Positions 1-9,665 of a stretch of 64,000 bases of DNA are shown piece by piece; position 1 is the first letter of the stretch, and each line of letters opens with the position of its first letter. The position numbers and the translations under genes are program-made. The notes below the pieces were generated by a model. The model made no database searches and had not been told where the DNA came from. It saw nothing but the letters and a program-made list of their open reading frames with translations. The stretch is from assembly GCA_017311315.1 (NCBI GenBank), contig CM029666.1:37768749-37832748 (forward strand), written 5' to 3'. The stretch is from Dendrocalamus latiflorus (lineage: Eukaryota > Streptophyta > Magnoliopsida > Poales > Poaceae).

Positions 1-158
1 CTGTCTTGCTTGGGCCAAGCGACAATTCTCCCATGCACTTGTTGTTATGTAATATGCTGCGAGTTGGGGGGTCGTGTAAAGCGCGGGTATCGTGTCGCCC
101 CTCGTTCGGGTATCAGCAAACGGGCTTGCAAACACTTTGCGTCTCGGACCCCAGACTA

Positions 159-765
159 GTCGCGGTAGACGCGTGAGCGCTCCGTCCCCTACCCTTCGAA
201 GTGGTGGCAGCGGAGCTAGCGCCTAATCAGGGTAGACGAGCGAGCGCCCCGTCCCCTACCCTTCAAAGTGGTGGCAACGGAGCTGGCGCCTAGTCGAGGT
301 AGACACGCGAGCGCTCCGTCCCCTACCCTTCGAGGTGGTGGCAGCGGAGCTGGCGCCTAGTCGAGGTAGACGCGTGAGCGCTCCGTCCCCTACCCTTCGA
401 GGTGGTGGCAGCGGAGCTGGCGCCTAGTCGAGGTAGATGCGCGAGCGCTCCGTCCCCTACCCTTCGACGTGGTGGCAGCGGAGCTGGCGCCTACTCGAGG
501 TAGACGCGCGAGCGCTCCGTCCCCTACCCTTCGAAGTGGTGGCAGCGGAGCTGGCGCCTAGTCGAGGTAGACGCGCGAGCGCTCCGTCCCCTACCCTTCG
601 AAGTGGTGGCAGCGGAGCTGGCGCCTAGTCGAGGTAGACGCGCGAGCGCTCCGTCCCCTACCCTTCGAAGTGGTGGCAGCGGAGCTGGCGCCTAGTCGAG
701 GTAGACGCGCGAGCGCTCCGTCCCCTACCCTTCGAAGTGGTGGCAGCGGAGCTGGCGCCTAGTTG
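159..765. repeat. 67-bp tandem repeat, about 9 copies
   Basis: A 67-bp unit containing GAGCGCTCCGTCCCCTACCC and GTGGTGGCAGCGGAGCTGGC recurs about nine times head to tail; successive GGCGCCTA marks at 421, 488 and 555 give the period exactly. Early copies differ by a few substitutions, and the last ends at GGCGCCTAGTTGGGG. It lies between the pol end and the missing 3' LTR of the Tat element, where such elements commonly carry satellite-like arrays. Confidence 0.95.
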
Positions 766-931
766 GGGCATGCATGGGAACCTCAACCACGCCCCTTGTT
801 TTGTATGTTCCAGGGGGTGCGCGCAAGGGGCGCGGCCGCGCGTGCTTGGGAGTATCCAAGCCGCGGTTGTACGCCATAAAGCGTGCGGAGATAGCGTCCG
901 CGCTGGGGTTTTTTTACTCCGGAGAGTGCGC

Positions 932-1223
932 GGGATCGACATCCACGTCTTATTTATACTCCGAAGAGTACGCACTAGGGGAACACCCATGCATGCGCAG
1001 GGTTCGCGTCTTGTTTATACTCCGTAGAGTGCGCAGGGATAGCATCCGCGTCTTTTTTATACTACGGAGGAGTGCGCGGGATCGACATCCACGTCTTATT
1101 TATACTCCGAAGAGTACGCACTGGGGCAACGCCCATGCGTGCGCGGGGTTCGCGTCTTGTTTATACTCCGTAGAGTGCGCAGGGATAGCATCCGCGTCTT
1201 TTTTATACTCCAGAGGAGTGCGT
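932..1223. repeat. 146-bp tandem duplication in the Tat 3' region
   Basis: The block starting GGGATCGACATCCACGTC at 932 recurs at 1078 (period 146) with few changes. Inside it shorter motifs of the type TATACTCCGNAGAGTGCGC repeat, suggesting the larger units grew from a shorter ancestral repeat that also seeds the 141-bp array next to it. Confidence 0.85.
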
Positions 1224-1850
1224 GCGGAGGCGGACCTCGACGCTACGTCTTGTTTAGAGTCCATAGACTGCGCGTGGAGGCAAGCCTCTGCGCGTTGCGG
1301 GCGGTGAAATTGCGTGCGGAGGCGGACCTCGACGCTACGTCTTATTTATACTCCGTGGAGTGCGTGCGGAGGCGGACCTCGCGCTACGTCTTATTTAGAG
1401 TCCGTAGACTGCGCGCAGAGGCGAACCTCCGCGCGTTGCGGGCGGTGAAATTGCGTGCGGAGGCGGACCTCGACGCTACGTCTTATTTATACTCCGTGGA
1501 GTGCGTGCGGAGGCGAACCTCGCGCTACGTCTTATTTAGAGTCCGTAGACTGCGCGCGGAGGCGAACCTCCGCGCGTTGCGGGCGGTGAAATTGCGTGCG
1601 GAGGCGGACCTCGACGCTACGTCTTATTTATACTCCGTGGAGTGCGTGCGGAGGCGGACCTCGCGCTACGTCTTATTTAGAGTCCGTAGACTGCGCGCGG
1701 AGGCGAACCTCCGCGCGTTGCGGGCGGTGAAATTGCGTGCGGAGGCGGGCCTCGACGCTACGTCTTATTTATACTCCGTGGAGTGCGTGCGGAGGCGGAC
1801 CTCGCGCTACGTCTTATTTAGAGTCCGTAGACTGCGCGCGGAGGCGTCCC
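1215..1850. repeat. 141-bp tandem repeat, about 4.5 copies
   Basis: The marker GCGGTGAAATTGCG occurs at 1301, 1442, 1583 and 1724, an exact 141-bp period. Each unit holds two versions of a GTGCGGAGGCGGACCTCG...CTACGTCTTATTTA half-unit. Because 141 is divisible by three, one plus-strand frame stays open across all copies and gives an apparent 47-residue protein repeat; I treat this as a by-product of the period. Bases 1851-2017 are unique sequence up to the pol stop. Confidence 0.93.
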
Positions 1851-2017
1851 CCCACCCTTCGCACGTTTTTAGTACGAAAACGGGAGAATTTGCATGAACG
1901 ATGCACTTTATTAAATTCCCGTTTGCGCGGGTGAGCGGTTACAAGGGTTAAGGCACTAACCGTTAGCCGCTTACGTCCGCCGAAACCGAGGAAGGCCCTT
2001 GGCCTTGTGTGCTTGAC

Positions 2018-3350
2018 TCAGGCGTAATACCGCCGTAGCCTGTCCACATTCCACGTGTGGCGGAGCGTGTGCCCTTCCAAGGTGGGTAAGCGAAACGCTC
2101 CCTTCTGCAAGGCCTCCGCGACGATGTACGGTCCTTCCCACTTGGACTCGAGCTTGCCTACCGTCTCCGCGTGGAGTGCCATCTTGAGGATGAGGTCTCC
2201 TGGTCTGAATTCGCGTGGGTAGAGTGAACGATTGCGACCGCGCACCATCTGTCGCGCGTATTTTATGACGTGCTGTGTTGCGCTTGCCCGGTCTCCGTCA
2301 TGGAGATCCACAGAGAATTGGCGTTCCTCGTCTGGTGCTTGGACGAGGACCCGCCGCGAGCCCGCCTTTATTTCTTTGGGTGTGACCGCCTCGTCATCGA
2401 AGAGGAGCTTGAAAGGCGTGAACCCCGTTGGGCGTGTGACCGTTGTGCGAAGGGACCAGAGGACGCTGTGGAGCTCGCCCCGGCCACTTCCCTTTTGGTA
2501 ACCCGACGAGGCGCTTCTTGATTGCGGCAGAGATGGCGCCGTTTGCCCGCTCCACCGCCCTGTTGGACTGTGGGTGTCCGACCGAGGCGAACCGGAGGGT
2601 GATGCCCATGTTGCCGCAGAATTCTTTGAATGGGGCTGCATCGAACTGCAGACCGTTGTCGACGGTGATCTCCCTGGGCACGCCGAATCGACATATGATG
2701 TTTTGCCAGAGGAAGCGCTGCAGAGCTGCCGAGGTAATCTTGGCCAGAGCTACCGCCTCCAGCCACCTGAAAAAGTACTCCAGGGCAACTGCGATGAATC
2801 GCAGGTCCCCTGGGGCCCTGGGAAGTAGTCCCACGACGTCGATGCCCCACCTCGCCAGCGGCCATACCGGGGGTATGGGGGTGGAGGCTTGTCGGGGGCC
2901 TGTGGATAGCCCTTCCCATCCATTGGCAACCTTGACAACGGCGCACGAGATCCTGGGCGTCCGCGACAGCTGTTGGCCAATAAAAACCCTGTCTGAATGC
3001 CTTGCCCACCAGAGACCTTGGTTGGAGGTGCAAGCCGCAGAGACCCGCGTGAATTTCCGAGAGGAGGCGCTTGCCTTCTTCACGCGGGAGGCACCGCAGG
3101 AGCGGTGCGCAGACCCCCTTCTTGTAAAGCGCCCCGTCGAGCACCTGGAAGGACCTAGCGCGGTGTTGCAAACGCCGAAGCTCGGAGGAGTCATCCGGTT
3201 CCGCGATGCCTTGCAGAAAAGCGAGAAGGGGCTCCCGCCAGTCGCCCTGCTGGGTGATCTGGTGGACGAGGGTCGCGTCCCGATTATCCTGTGCTATGGC
3301 CGCCGCTGGCAAAGTCTCGTAAAACGCCCCTTCGGGAATTGGGAGCTGCT
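2018..3350 (-). pseudogene. Integrase region of the Tat polyprotein, frameshifted
   Basis: Integrase would insert the cDNA into host chromosomes. Seen: an HHCC-type zinc finger (3090-2930, including CQGC); the DDE core with the first Asp in GIDVVG (near 2840), the second in TVDNGLQF (near 2660) and Glu in the ERANGAI stretch (near 2540); then a C-terminal part ending in HTWNVDRLRRYYA and a stop at 2018. The parts lie in three reading frames, with shifts near 2900 and 2480, so no continuous protein is encoded. No chromodomain is seen at the end, as expected for Tat rather than chromoviruses. Confidence 0.85.
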
Positions 3351-3359
3351 GACCGGCAG

Positions 3360-3770
3360 CCTTGGCCAGGACGTCAGCTTGTTCGTTGTCCGCTCGAGGG
3401 ATGGCCTTCACCGTGACACCCAAAAAGTGTCGTTCCTTCGCTCGTACGGCTGCTAGGTACTTGGCTAGCTCCGGGTCCTTGGCTTGGTATGACTTGTCCA
3501 CATGGCCCGCCACTAACCGGGAATCAGTGCGGACGAGGACTCGCCTTGCTCCCATCGCTTAGAGCTTCCCGAGGCCGAAGAGTAACGCCTCGTATTCGGC
3601 CGTGTTGTTCGTAGCCGAAAACGCTAGGCGCGCCGAGTAAAACAGGCGCTGCCCCTCTGGGGTAGTGATAACGGCGCCCACCCCTGCGCTCGCAACACCG
3701 TACGCTCCGTCGGTATTAAGTGTCCACACCGGGTCTTCGAGCTGGAGGGCGGGCTGAGCTGGGGGGTCCA
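3360..3770 (-). pseudogene. Archaeal-type second RNase H (aRH), one stop
   Basis: Seen: acidic catalytic positions in NTDGAYG (near 3715), NTAEYEALL (near 3600), VRTDSRLVAGH (near 3535) and ADNEQADVLAK (near 3385), the usual order of the extra RNase H found in Tat elements. A stop codon separates the two halves at about 3559. The enzyme would degrade the RNA strand of the RNA-DNA hybrid. It sits between the Ty3-type RNase H and integrase, which is the diagnostic position. Confidence 0.82.
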
Positions 3771-5519
3771 TTCCGCGAGGAAGTCCACCAGAACTTGAGA
3801 CTTGATCGCCGTTCGAGAGGCGTATGTTAAGGAGAACGGGGCCAGCTCTGCCGCCCATTTCCCAATTCGCCCCGTGGACTCCTTGTTGTGGAGCATCTCT
3901 GCCAGGGGGAACGATGATGACACCGTTATCGGGTGGGCCAGGAAGTAATGCCGGAGTTTCCTTGAGGCCATGACCAGCGCGTAAGCAAGCTTCTCGAGCT
4001 CGGTATATCGCATCTTGGTGCCCTGAAGGGCTTCAGAGACGAAGTACACTGGCCGCTGAAGCGCGCCCTCTTCCAGGACGAGGACGGCGTTGACCGCCGT
4101 TGCCGAGGCAACGAGGTAGAGTAGGAGGGGAGCCTCTGGTGCTGGGGCCACCAGAGTGGGAAGGGTTGCGAGGTGCTTCTTGAGGTCGTCGAAGGCCTTT
4201 GCGCAGTCGTCGTCCCAATGAAACCCATCGCAACCGCGGAGGGTCTTGAAAAATGGTAAGCCCCTCTCCGCCGCTCTAGAGAGGAAACGGCTCAAGGCCA
4301 CCATGCGGCCTGCCAGCTTCTGGACCTCCCGCGTCGTCTTGGGGGGTTCCATGCCCAGGATAGCGTCAACCTTGTCGGGGTTCGCTTGGATGCCTCGCCC
4401 AGATACGAGGAAGCCCAATAGCTTGCCCGCCTGTACACCGAAGACACATTTGTCCGGATTGAGCTTAATGCCCGCCTTCCAGAGGTTGTCAAAAGTCTCA
4501 TGAAGATCCCGGCCGTGTGAGGCGAGCTGTCGGGTTTTTACTACCACGTCGTCCACGTAAGCCTCCACATTTCTCCCTAGCTGGACGGCCAGGGCCAGCG
4601 CGACGAGGCGGGTGAAAGTTGCGCCCGCGTTCTACAAGCCGAAGGGCATCCTTACGAAGCAGAAGGTCCCCACCGGTGTAATGAAGCTGATTTTCTCCTC
4701 GTCGTCCTTGGCCATGTAGACCTGGTGGTAGCCGGAATAGGCGTCCAAGAAGCTCATGAGCTCGCACCCGGCGGTTGCGTCGACCAGTTAATCTATGCGC
4801 GGTAAAGGGTAATCGTCCTTCAGGCATGCCTTGTTGAGGGCGGTGAAGTCGATGCACTTGCACCAGGCGCCGCTGGCCTTTTTAACCAACACCGGGTTGG
4901 CGAGCCAGTCCGGATGTTGAACCTCGCGGATAACCCCCGCTTGAAGGAGCTTCGCCACCTCCACCTTAGCTGCTTGCTGCCGGTCCGCAGACATACGGCG
5001 AAGTTTCTGCTTGACGGGCTTGGCGTCAGGGCGGATCGCGAGGTTATGTTCGATGAGGGCGCGGTCCACTCCTTTGATATCTTCCGGGGACCATGCGAAG
5101 ACGTCTATGTTGTCCTGGAGGACTCGGAGCAAGTCTTGCTCTACTTCCAGAGGGAGGTCTTCGCCTATGGATACGAACCGCCCTTCTGCTTGGAGTGGCA
5201 CCCTCTTCACTCCGCCCTCCGGGTGGGGCTTAGGTGTCCAGCCCGGGGCGGATGGCGTGTCCGCCTGGTATTTGTTGAAGGCGTGCACCTTGCGGTGCAA
5301 GCGTCCAGCTTCGGTTTCGATGCTTCGAGTCATATCCTGATCGCCGAAGATGGTGATAACGCCCTGCCGCCCGGGAAGCTTCATGCATAGGAATGCGAAG
5401 TGTGGGACGGCTTCGAAGGAGTTGATGGCGGGCCAGCCCAGTATGGCATTGTACGGATATGAGACGTCCACGACGTCGAAGACGACCTCTTCGGTCCTGG
5501 CGTTGTCGGCCTGGCACAA
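3770..5519 (-). pseudogene. Reverse transcriptase and Ty3-type RNase H, with stops
   Basis: Seen: an RT that runs through PVKQKLRRMSADRQQAAKVE and KDDYPLPRID, a catalytic YVDD box at 4559-4548, then a tether and RNase H with LLLYLVASATAVNAVLV and MRYTELEKLAYALV. Stops interrupt it at about 4788 (just after PRID) and about 4635 (after FVRMPFGL), and the reading frame changes with the first. Function in an intact element: copies element RNA into DNA inside virus-like particles. The YVDD box survives, but the stops make this copy non-functional. Confidence 0.86.
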
Positions 5520-5551
5520 GGAGACTTGGAGGCAGACCTGACCTAGAGCCT

Positions 5552-5980
5552 TCAGAGGTTGCCCTCCGAGGCCCTCAGGGGGGCTTCCAAAGCTTTTAAT
5601 AGACTGCGAGGTATTCCCATATGATCAAGGGCCTCCGCGAACAAAATGTTGGCGGAGCTCCCTCCGTCAACGAGAATACGCCTGACGTCGCATCCCGCAA
5701 TGTCGGGCTGGATGACCAAGGGATCTTGATGGGGGAATTCTACACCCTGGGCATCGGCTGACGTGAAGGTGATGCTGCAAGGGGACGCCCGCCGAGGTAG
5801 TTGTGCCGAGGAAGCGCTCGACGAAGAGCCTCCCTCGATGACATTAATGCCGCGGTATTGGGTCTCTCCGGGGGACCCAGCACGGGAGGGACCGCCTTGC
5901 CTATGCTGTACTCGGGCTGTTGCGGGGGTCAATGTCTTCGAAGTCTGTATATGGGCCGCCGCCTGTCGTAATGCCGCGAC
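5552..5980 (-). pseudogene. Aspartic protease region of the Tat polyprotein
   Basis: The aspartic protease motif appears as ILVDGGSSANILF near 5675-5640; the DGGSS form replaces the usual D[ST]G and is common in plant Ty3 elements of this lineage. It lies between gag and RT. Stops bound it on both sides (about 5980 and 5552), so it is cut off from gag and RT. The enzyme would cleave the polyprotein. Confidence 0.75.
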
Positions 5981-5981
5981 T

Positions 5982-7439
5982 TCAGTGCATGCCCGCGTGA
6001 AAATGGCCCCCGTAGCCGTGCATCTCGCACCATCTACCGTATTCTAGGATTTCCAGCTCCGCGCGGGGCTTGGCGTCGCCGCCTCCTTCGCGTCCCCCTG
6101 CGACGCGCGAGGTTGATATGGCCTCCCGGGGAATGCCCTGCGCAGCCAAGATGTGGCAGGCCTTTTGGGGTCTCCGCTGGTTGCGCCGGGGCTTACGCCT
6201 GTCGCCTGGTGAGGTTTGATGCTCCCCGTCATCGACGGGCTTACAAATGTCGCCTGCGGCCACTTCCTTGTGGTCCGTCCTCGGGTTATCTCTTGCGCTA
6301 CTTCTTTGTGACAAGCCCTCCGCTTGCCTGGCGTCAGAGTCGTTGCCGCGGCGCCTCCGTACGTCCTCTTCGGCTCGGGCGTACGCTTCCACTTTGTCGA
6401 AGAGCTCTGCCTCCGACTTGAGCGGCTTCCGCGCGTTATATTCAGCGAGTGGTCCCGGGCGGAGACCTTGTGTGGCTGCGTTGATGACGGTCGTTTCGTT
6501 GACGTCCTTGACCTGGCAGCGCACTTTCGCGAAGCGCTTGATGTAATCCCGGAGCCTTTCGTCAGGTTTTTGCTTGACTGCGAAGAGCTGGTCTGCATCG
6601 ACACGCTCGACGTAGTTTCCCTGGAAGTTGTTGCAGAGTTGACCGCGGATCTGTTCCCACGCGTAGATGGACTGTGGTGCGATGGAGAAGAACAAGGACA
6701 GCGCCACGCCTTGTAACGCGAGGGGGAGCCCTCTTGCTTTCGTGGTATCGTCTCCGCCGGCGGCTTCGGTAGCGGTCTCATACACGCGCACGAAGCCTCG
6801 CGGGTCGGAGTCTCCCTTGTAGGCCTCGATGACGTTCGGGAACTTGAAGCCCGCGGGCCAAGCCGCCTGCTGCAGGCTCGCGGAGAGCGGGGACTTCGGA
6901 TCTATTCGCCGCGATGGGACGCGACTAGACGTACGGGGTTCGGACGCCACCGCCGGGGAGGGGGGTTTGCTCCGAGCCTCTTGCATGTCCCGCACAGCTC
7001 TGCGGAGGTCTGGTAACTCCCGCTGAAACGCGCTAAGGGCCGCCAGCAGGGCGGCCTCCACCGCGGGCGTGGCTGGGGCCACCGGTGCGCTTGGCGGCGC
7101 TACCGGTACGGCGGTGGTCACGGCCTGCGCGCCTAGGTTGCCTGCCGCGTTGTCGCGGAGGGCCCTTGAGCCGGCTACGAGGTTCGCGTCGCCGCTGGGG
7201 CCGTTCACCGCTTCTGCGCTGGGTGGAGAAACGGACGTGCCTGCGTTGCCATCGCCGGGGTTGGTCGTCGGGGTGGTGCTGGTGGGGTCGGTCATCGCGT
7301 CGGTGGCGGGGTTGGTCGTCGCGCCTACACCACTGCTCGTGCCTGCAGCTGCTAAAGCCGAAGCCCTTGTGCTGACGCGAGACTTCGCCGCCTCCACCTT
7401 CTTCTTCGCCGCCGACGGTGAAGCTTTCTTTGGTGACAT
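5982..7439 (-). CDS. Gag-like ORF of the Tat element (485 aa)
   Basis: An open frame of 485 codons begins 53 bases after the LTR edge. A low-complexity Ala/Thr/Pro-rich N-terminus (residues 1-150) leads into a retrotransposon gag domain (about residues 200-380) with FKFPNVIEAYKGDSDPRGF and RLRDYIKRFAKVR, followed by a basic RRRRGND tail. No clear CCHC knuckle is seen; the end, CEMHGYGGHFH, is followed by a stop that may be premature because related sequence continues past it. Gag would form the particle that packages element RNA. It is the only long intact frame in the element. Confidence 0.8.
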   Translation of the reverse strand: MSPKKASPSAAKKKVEAAKSRVSTRASALAAAGTSSGVGATTNPATDAMTDPTSTTPTTNPGDGNAGTSVSPPSAEAVNGPSGDANLVAGSRALRDNAAGNLGAQAVTTAVPVAPPSAPVAPATPAVEAALLAALSAFQRELPDLRRAVRDMQEARSKPPSPAVASEPRTSSRVPSRRIDPKSPLSASLQQAAWPAGFKFPNVIEAYKGDSDPRGFVRVYETATEAAGGDDTTKARGLPLALQGVALSLFFSIAPQSIYAWEQIRGQLCNNFQGNYVERVDADQLFAVKQKPDERLRDYIKRFAKVRCQVKDVNETTVINAATQGLRPGPLAEYNARKPLKSEAELFDKVEAYARAEEDVRRRRGNDSDARQAEGLSQRSSARDNPRTDHKEVAAGDICKPVDDGEHQTSPGDRRKPRRNQRRPQKACHILAAQGIPREAISTSRVAGGREGGGDAKPRAELEILEYGRWCEMHGYGGHFHAGMH

Positions 7440-7473
7440 CTTCCTTCAGATCTGGAGGCTTGCTCTTGTCCTC

Positions 7474-7490
7474 CCCACGGACGGCGCCAA
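7474..7490 (-). other. Primer-binding site
   Basis: Directly inside the LTR, on the minus strand, lies TTGGCGCCGTCCGTGGG. TGGCGCC-type sites 1-2 bases inside the LTR serve as tRNA primer sites in Tat and Athila elements. I do not assign the tRNA species. Confidence 0.75.
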
Positions 7491-7491
7491 C

Positions 7492-7578
7492 TGTTGTGGT
7501 TACAGACCAAACAGAGAGATAGTAGTAGTGGGGAGTTGAGTAAAATGAATGGCTTCCCCTTCCTCCCCGTGGCCTATG

Positions 7579-7671
<93 letters not shown>

Positions 7672-7802
7672 CACATGGGGAGTGCTTGTACAGTTATACC
7701 CTTACACATGAGTATTCCCTCGGGGGCTCTTATGTCATTACACATGTCATATTTCGGACCCAACAAGCCTACTGGGCTTAGGTGGGGGCCACCCCTACAA
7801 CA
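7492..7802 (-). repeat. 5' LTR of the Tat element
   Basis: On the plus strand the block starts TGTTGTGGTTACAG and ends CCCCTACAACA, giving perfect TGTTG/CAACA inverted ends at the edge of the primer-binding site. Its length is 311 bp. A compound microsatellite occupies its middle. Its start and end match the solo LTR at 38245-38601 (TGTTGTGGTTAC start, GGTGGGGGTCAC near the end), which supports the boundaries. The window lacks the other LTR, so LTR divergence cannot date the insertion. Confidence 0.85.
7580..7668. repeat. (CA)n(TA)n compound microsatellite inside the LTR
   Basis: About 37 bases of alternating AC are followed by about 52 bases of alternating AT. In the related LTR at 38245 the same place holds CATATTTATAG, a likely TATA box, so the array may be an expansion around the LTR promoter. 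Confidence 0.97.
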
Positions 7803-7863
7803 GTATGTATGTATGTATGTATGTATGTATGTATGTATGTATGTATGTATGTATGTATGTATG
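7803..7863. repeat. (GTAT)n microsatellite abutting the LTR
   Basis: About 15 GTAT units begin at the first base after the LTR end. The element seems to have inserted at or in this array, so its target-site duplication cannot be told from the repeat. Bases 7864-8106 hold no gene; near 7920-7940 TTTCTACGGACGGAGTG resembles a Stowaway terminus. Confidence 0.97.
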
Positions 7864-8106
7864 ACTAGCTGTGGTCAAAATTTATAACTTTGAATCTCGA
7901 AATATGTGGACGCCCCCTATTTTTCTACGGACGGAGTGTATGCGATGCATATATGCCATATGCATAACTATGGCATAGAATGAATTAGGCCCATTTTCCC
8001 CCGTAAGATCAATTTAACAATTTTCCTCACAAAAAGATGATTTAACGAGGTCAAAGAAAATAAAATAGTTCCATATATGCAACATCTAGACCTTAAATTA
8101 ATTTAG

Positions 8107-8391
8107 GTGGTGATCGGTTCGACTGAAAAGCTCGTGGCTTATGGCTGAAAACACTGTAGCTGGCTGAAAAAAGCACTGTAGCTGACAGAGGCTTATTTAG
8201 CATAATTAAATTTAAAAAATTTAAAAATAAAAAAATATGTTAGCCGATTACATATAATACAAACAAATACGGGAAAAAAAGAACCGGCAAAAAAACTCAA
8301 CAAAAAGCCAAAAGTTCAGAAAAAGACGAAACTTATGAATAGTGAAAAATAAGCCAGAAGCCAGAAGCCGAAGCCGAGTTGATCAGGTCCT
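8107..8391. mobile_element. MITE-like element with weak inverted ends
   Basis: The left end GGTGATCGGTTCGACTG and the reverse complement of the right end (GACCTGATCAACTCGGCTT) are loosely alike. The inside is A/T-rich with repeated CACTGTAGCTG and AAGCCAGAAGCC. Such arrangements are typical of short non-autonomous DNA elements in grasses. I could not define a target duplication, so family and limits are uncertain. Confidence 0.4.
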
Positions 8392-8439
8392 TAATGTATC
8401 CATCCTATCCATGTTAACCTGATCTCTGTTTCTAGTTCT

Positions 8440-8645
8440 CGTGTGATTTCTAGGGTACTGATAGCATCAAGCGCGATGCCTAACCCGAGGTGGATTGCGG
8501 CGAGCAGCACGACGAAGCTGGAGCTGCCGGTGAAGGTGCCTTACGACTTCATCGTGTCGCTGATAAAGGATCTGGGCGTTGATTGGGACATGCTAGAGGT
8601 CGGGCTCACCATCGACCACCCCGTCGTCAGCAGCTTCACCATCCC
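8440..8645 (+). pseudogene. LEA14-like (LEA_2) gene fragment, 5' part, split by hAT
   Basis: LEA14/LEA_2 proteins are desiccation-associated proteins with a water-stress-hypersensitive fold. Seen: LELPVKVPYDFIVSLIKDLG, then GVDWDM, LEVGLTIDHPVV and SFTIP, a close match to the LEA14 core. The family usually has a few residues between DWD and LEVGL, so a small in-frame deletion is likely. The sequence breaks at 8645 exactly at the start of a hAT element and resumes at 11522. The N-terminal part of the gene and its promoter are absent. From 8646 on the open frame continues only by chance into transposon sequence. Confidence 0.78.
8638..8645. repeat. 8-bp target-site duplication, left (hAT 8646-11521)
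   Basis: ACCATCCC here is repeated at 11522-11529 on the other side of the element. Eight bases is the size made by hAT transposases. The bases encode the T-I-P of the LEA14 reading frame. Confidence 0.9.
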
Positions 8646-8856
8646 TAGCGCTGAAAACGGTCGGAAACGATCGGTAGGAGGTCAAATCACTTTCAGTTTC
8701 ATATTATTTTCTCGAAAACGAAATCGATACGATATTGTCGGAAACGAGAACGACATCGATATTCCGGTAAATTCGGAAACGAAACTATTCGATCAAAAGT
8801 GCATCGATAACGATCGGAAATCATGAAAGCGATATCTAAAATACAATAAACACACC

Positions 8857-8865
8857 AATCTGCAC
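8857..8865. repeat. 9-bp target-site duplication, left (MULE 8866-9665)
   Basis: AATCTGCAC is repeated at 9666-9674. Nine bases is the size expected for Mutator superfamily insertion. Confidence 0.9.
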
Positions 8866-9665
8866 GAGTTTTTTTGCTATTATGGTACCCTCTAAAATGG
8901 GCTTCGACGAAACGGTATCTACGTCGTGGGCTTCTCTAAAATAGTACTCTTGTACTTAAGACTTCTCTCAAATAGTATTCTTCAGGGATTTTAACTCAAA
9001 TAATTTGATTTTCGAATTTGTACTCCCCCAATTGACTGAACTGCCCCTGCTCATTTTGTAAAATTGATCCTGCCACGTACGTGGATCAAACATGACAAAG
9101 ATTGATTTTGTAAAATAGTATTCTCTAAAATAATTTGATTTTAACTCAAACATGACATGAAAAAACATGGCAAAGATTGATCCTGCCGCGTACGTGGATC
9201 ATCCTTAATGCTCAATACCTGCCACGTACAAAGATGCCGATCACACCTGCCGCGTACGTGATCCGGTTGCCCCTGCCGACGTGCGACCGTCCCTGGCTGG
9301 CGTGCGATCGTCCGTGGCCTGGGGTGCGCGCGCTCCCGTGCGATCCTTGCCGCGCTCTCGCCTGGCGTTGACGGCGCCGCGCCGAGTATTCCGATCAGCC
9401 AGTCGGCGTACCGCCGTCGCCAATGAAACCCAAACGATGTGAAAAGAAGAAAATAAAAGTGATTAGGGTTAAACAAAATGAGCAGGGGCAGTTCAGTCAA
9501 TTGGGGGAGTACAAATTCGAAAATCAAATTATTTGAGTTAAAATCACTGAAGAATACTATTTGAGAGAAGTCTTAAGTACAAGAGTACTATTTTAGAGAA
9601 ACCCACGACGTAGATACCGTTTCGTCGAAGCCCAACTTAGAGGGTACCATAATAGCAAAAAACTC
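8866..9665. mobile_element. Mutator-like non-autonomous element with about 195-bp TIRs
   Basis: The left arm (8866-9061) begins GAGTTTTTTTGCTATTATGG and the right arm (9474-9665) is its near-perfect inverted copy, differing by a handful of bases. A 9-bp duplication (AATCTGCAC) flanks the element. The 410-bp middle has several PaCGTACGTGG-type motifs (CCACGTACGTGGATC, CCGCGTACGTG) and no recognisable gene. It lies wholly inside the Ds-like element, so it inserted later. Confidence 0.9.

Larger units (their letters stand above)
1..7802 (-). mobile_element. Ty3/gypsy LTR retrotransposon, Tat lineage, 3' end outside window
   Basis: Reading right to left the order is 5' LTR (7802-7492), primer-binding site, gag, protease, reverse transcriptase, RNase H, a second archaeal-type RNase H, integrase, then about 2 kb of non-coding tandem repeats running off the left edge. 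The second RNase H before integrase and the long repeat-rich 3' region are known hallmarks of the Tat lineage. No copy of the LTR start (TGTTGTGG) is seen at the left, so the 3' LTR lies beyond base 1. The coding region has several stops and frame changes, so the copy is inactive. Seen: domain order, LTR, lesions. Known: Tat architecture. Inferred: loss of autonomy. Confidence 0.88.

Noticed and set aside
159..765. Regularly spaced repeats that could suggest a CRISPR array
   Set aside because: Repeats are directly tandem with no unique spacers, and the window is plant nuclear DNA.
1139..1897. 252-aa open frame with a perfect 47-residue repeat
   Set aside because: It is the translation of a 141-bp tandem repeat; the frame stays open because 141 is a multiple of three. 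It lies in the non-coding 3' region of a retrotransposon and antisense to it.
7033..7887. Open frames rich in Ile-Tyr, Thr-His or Met-Tyr-Val-Cys repeats
   Set aside because: They are translations of (CA)n, (TA)n and (GTAT)n microsatellites.
8646..8826. C-terminal extension of the LEA14 frame to 127 residues
   Set aside because: From 8646 the frame reads through the terminal repeats of a hAT element; the true continuation is at 11522.
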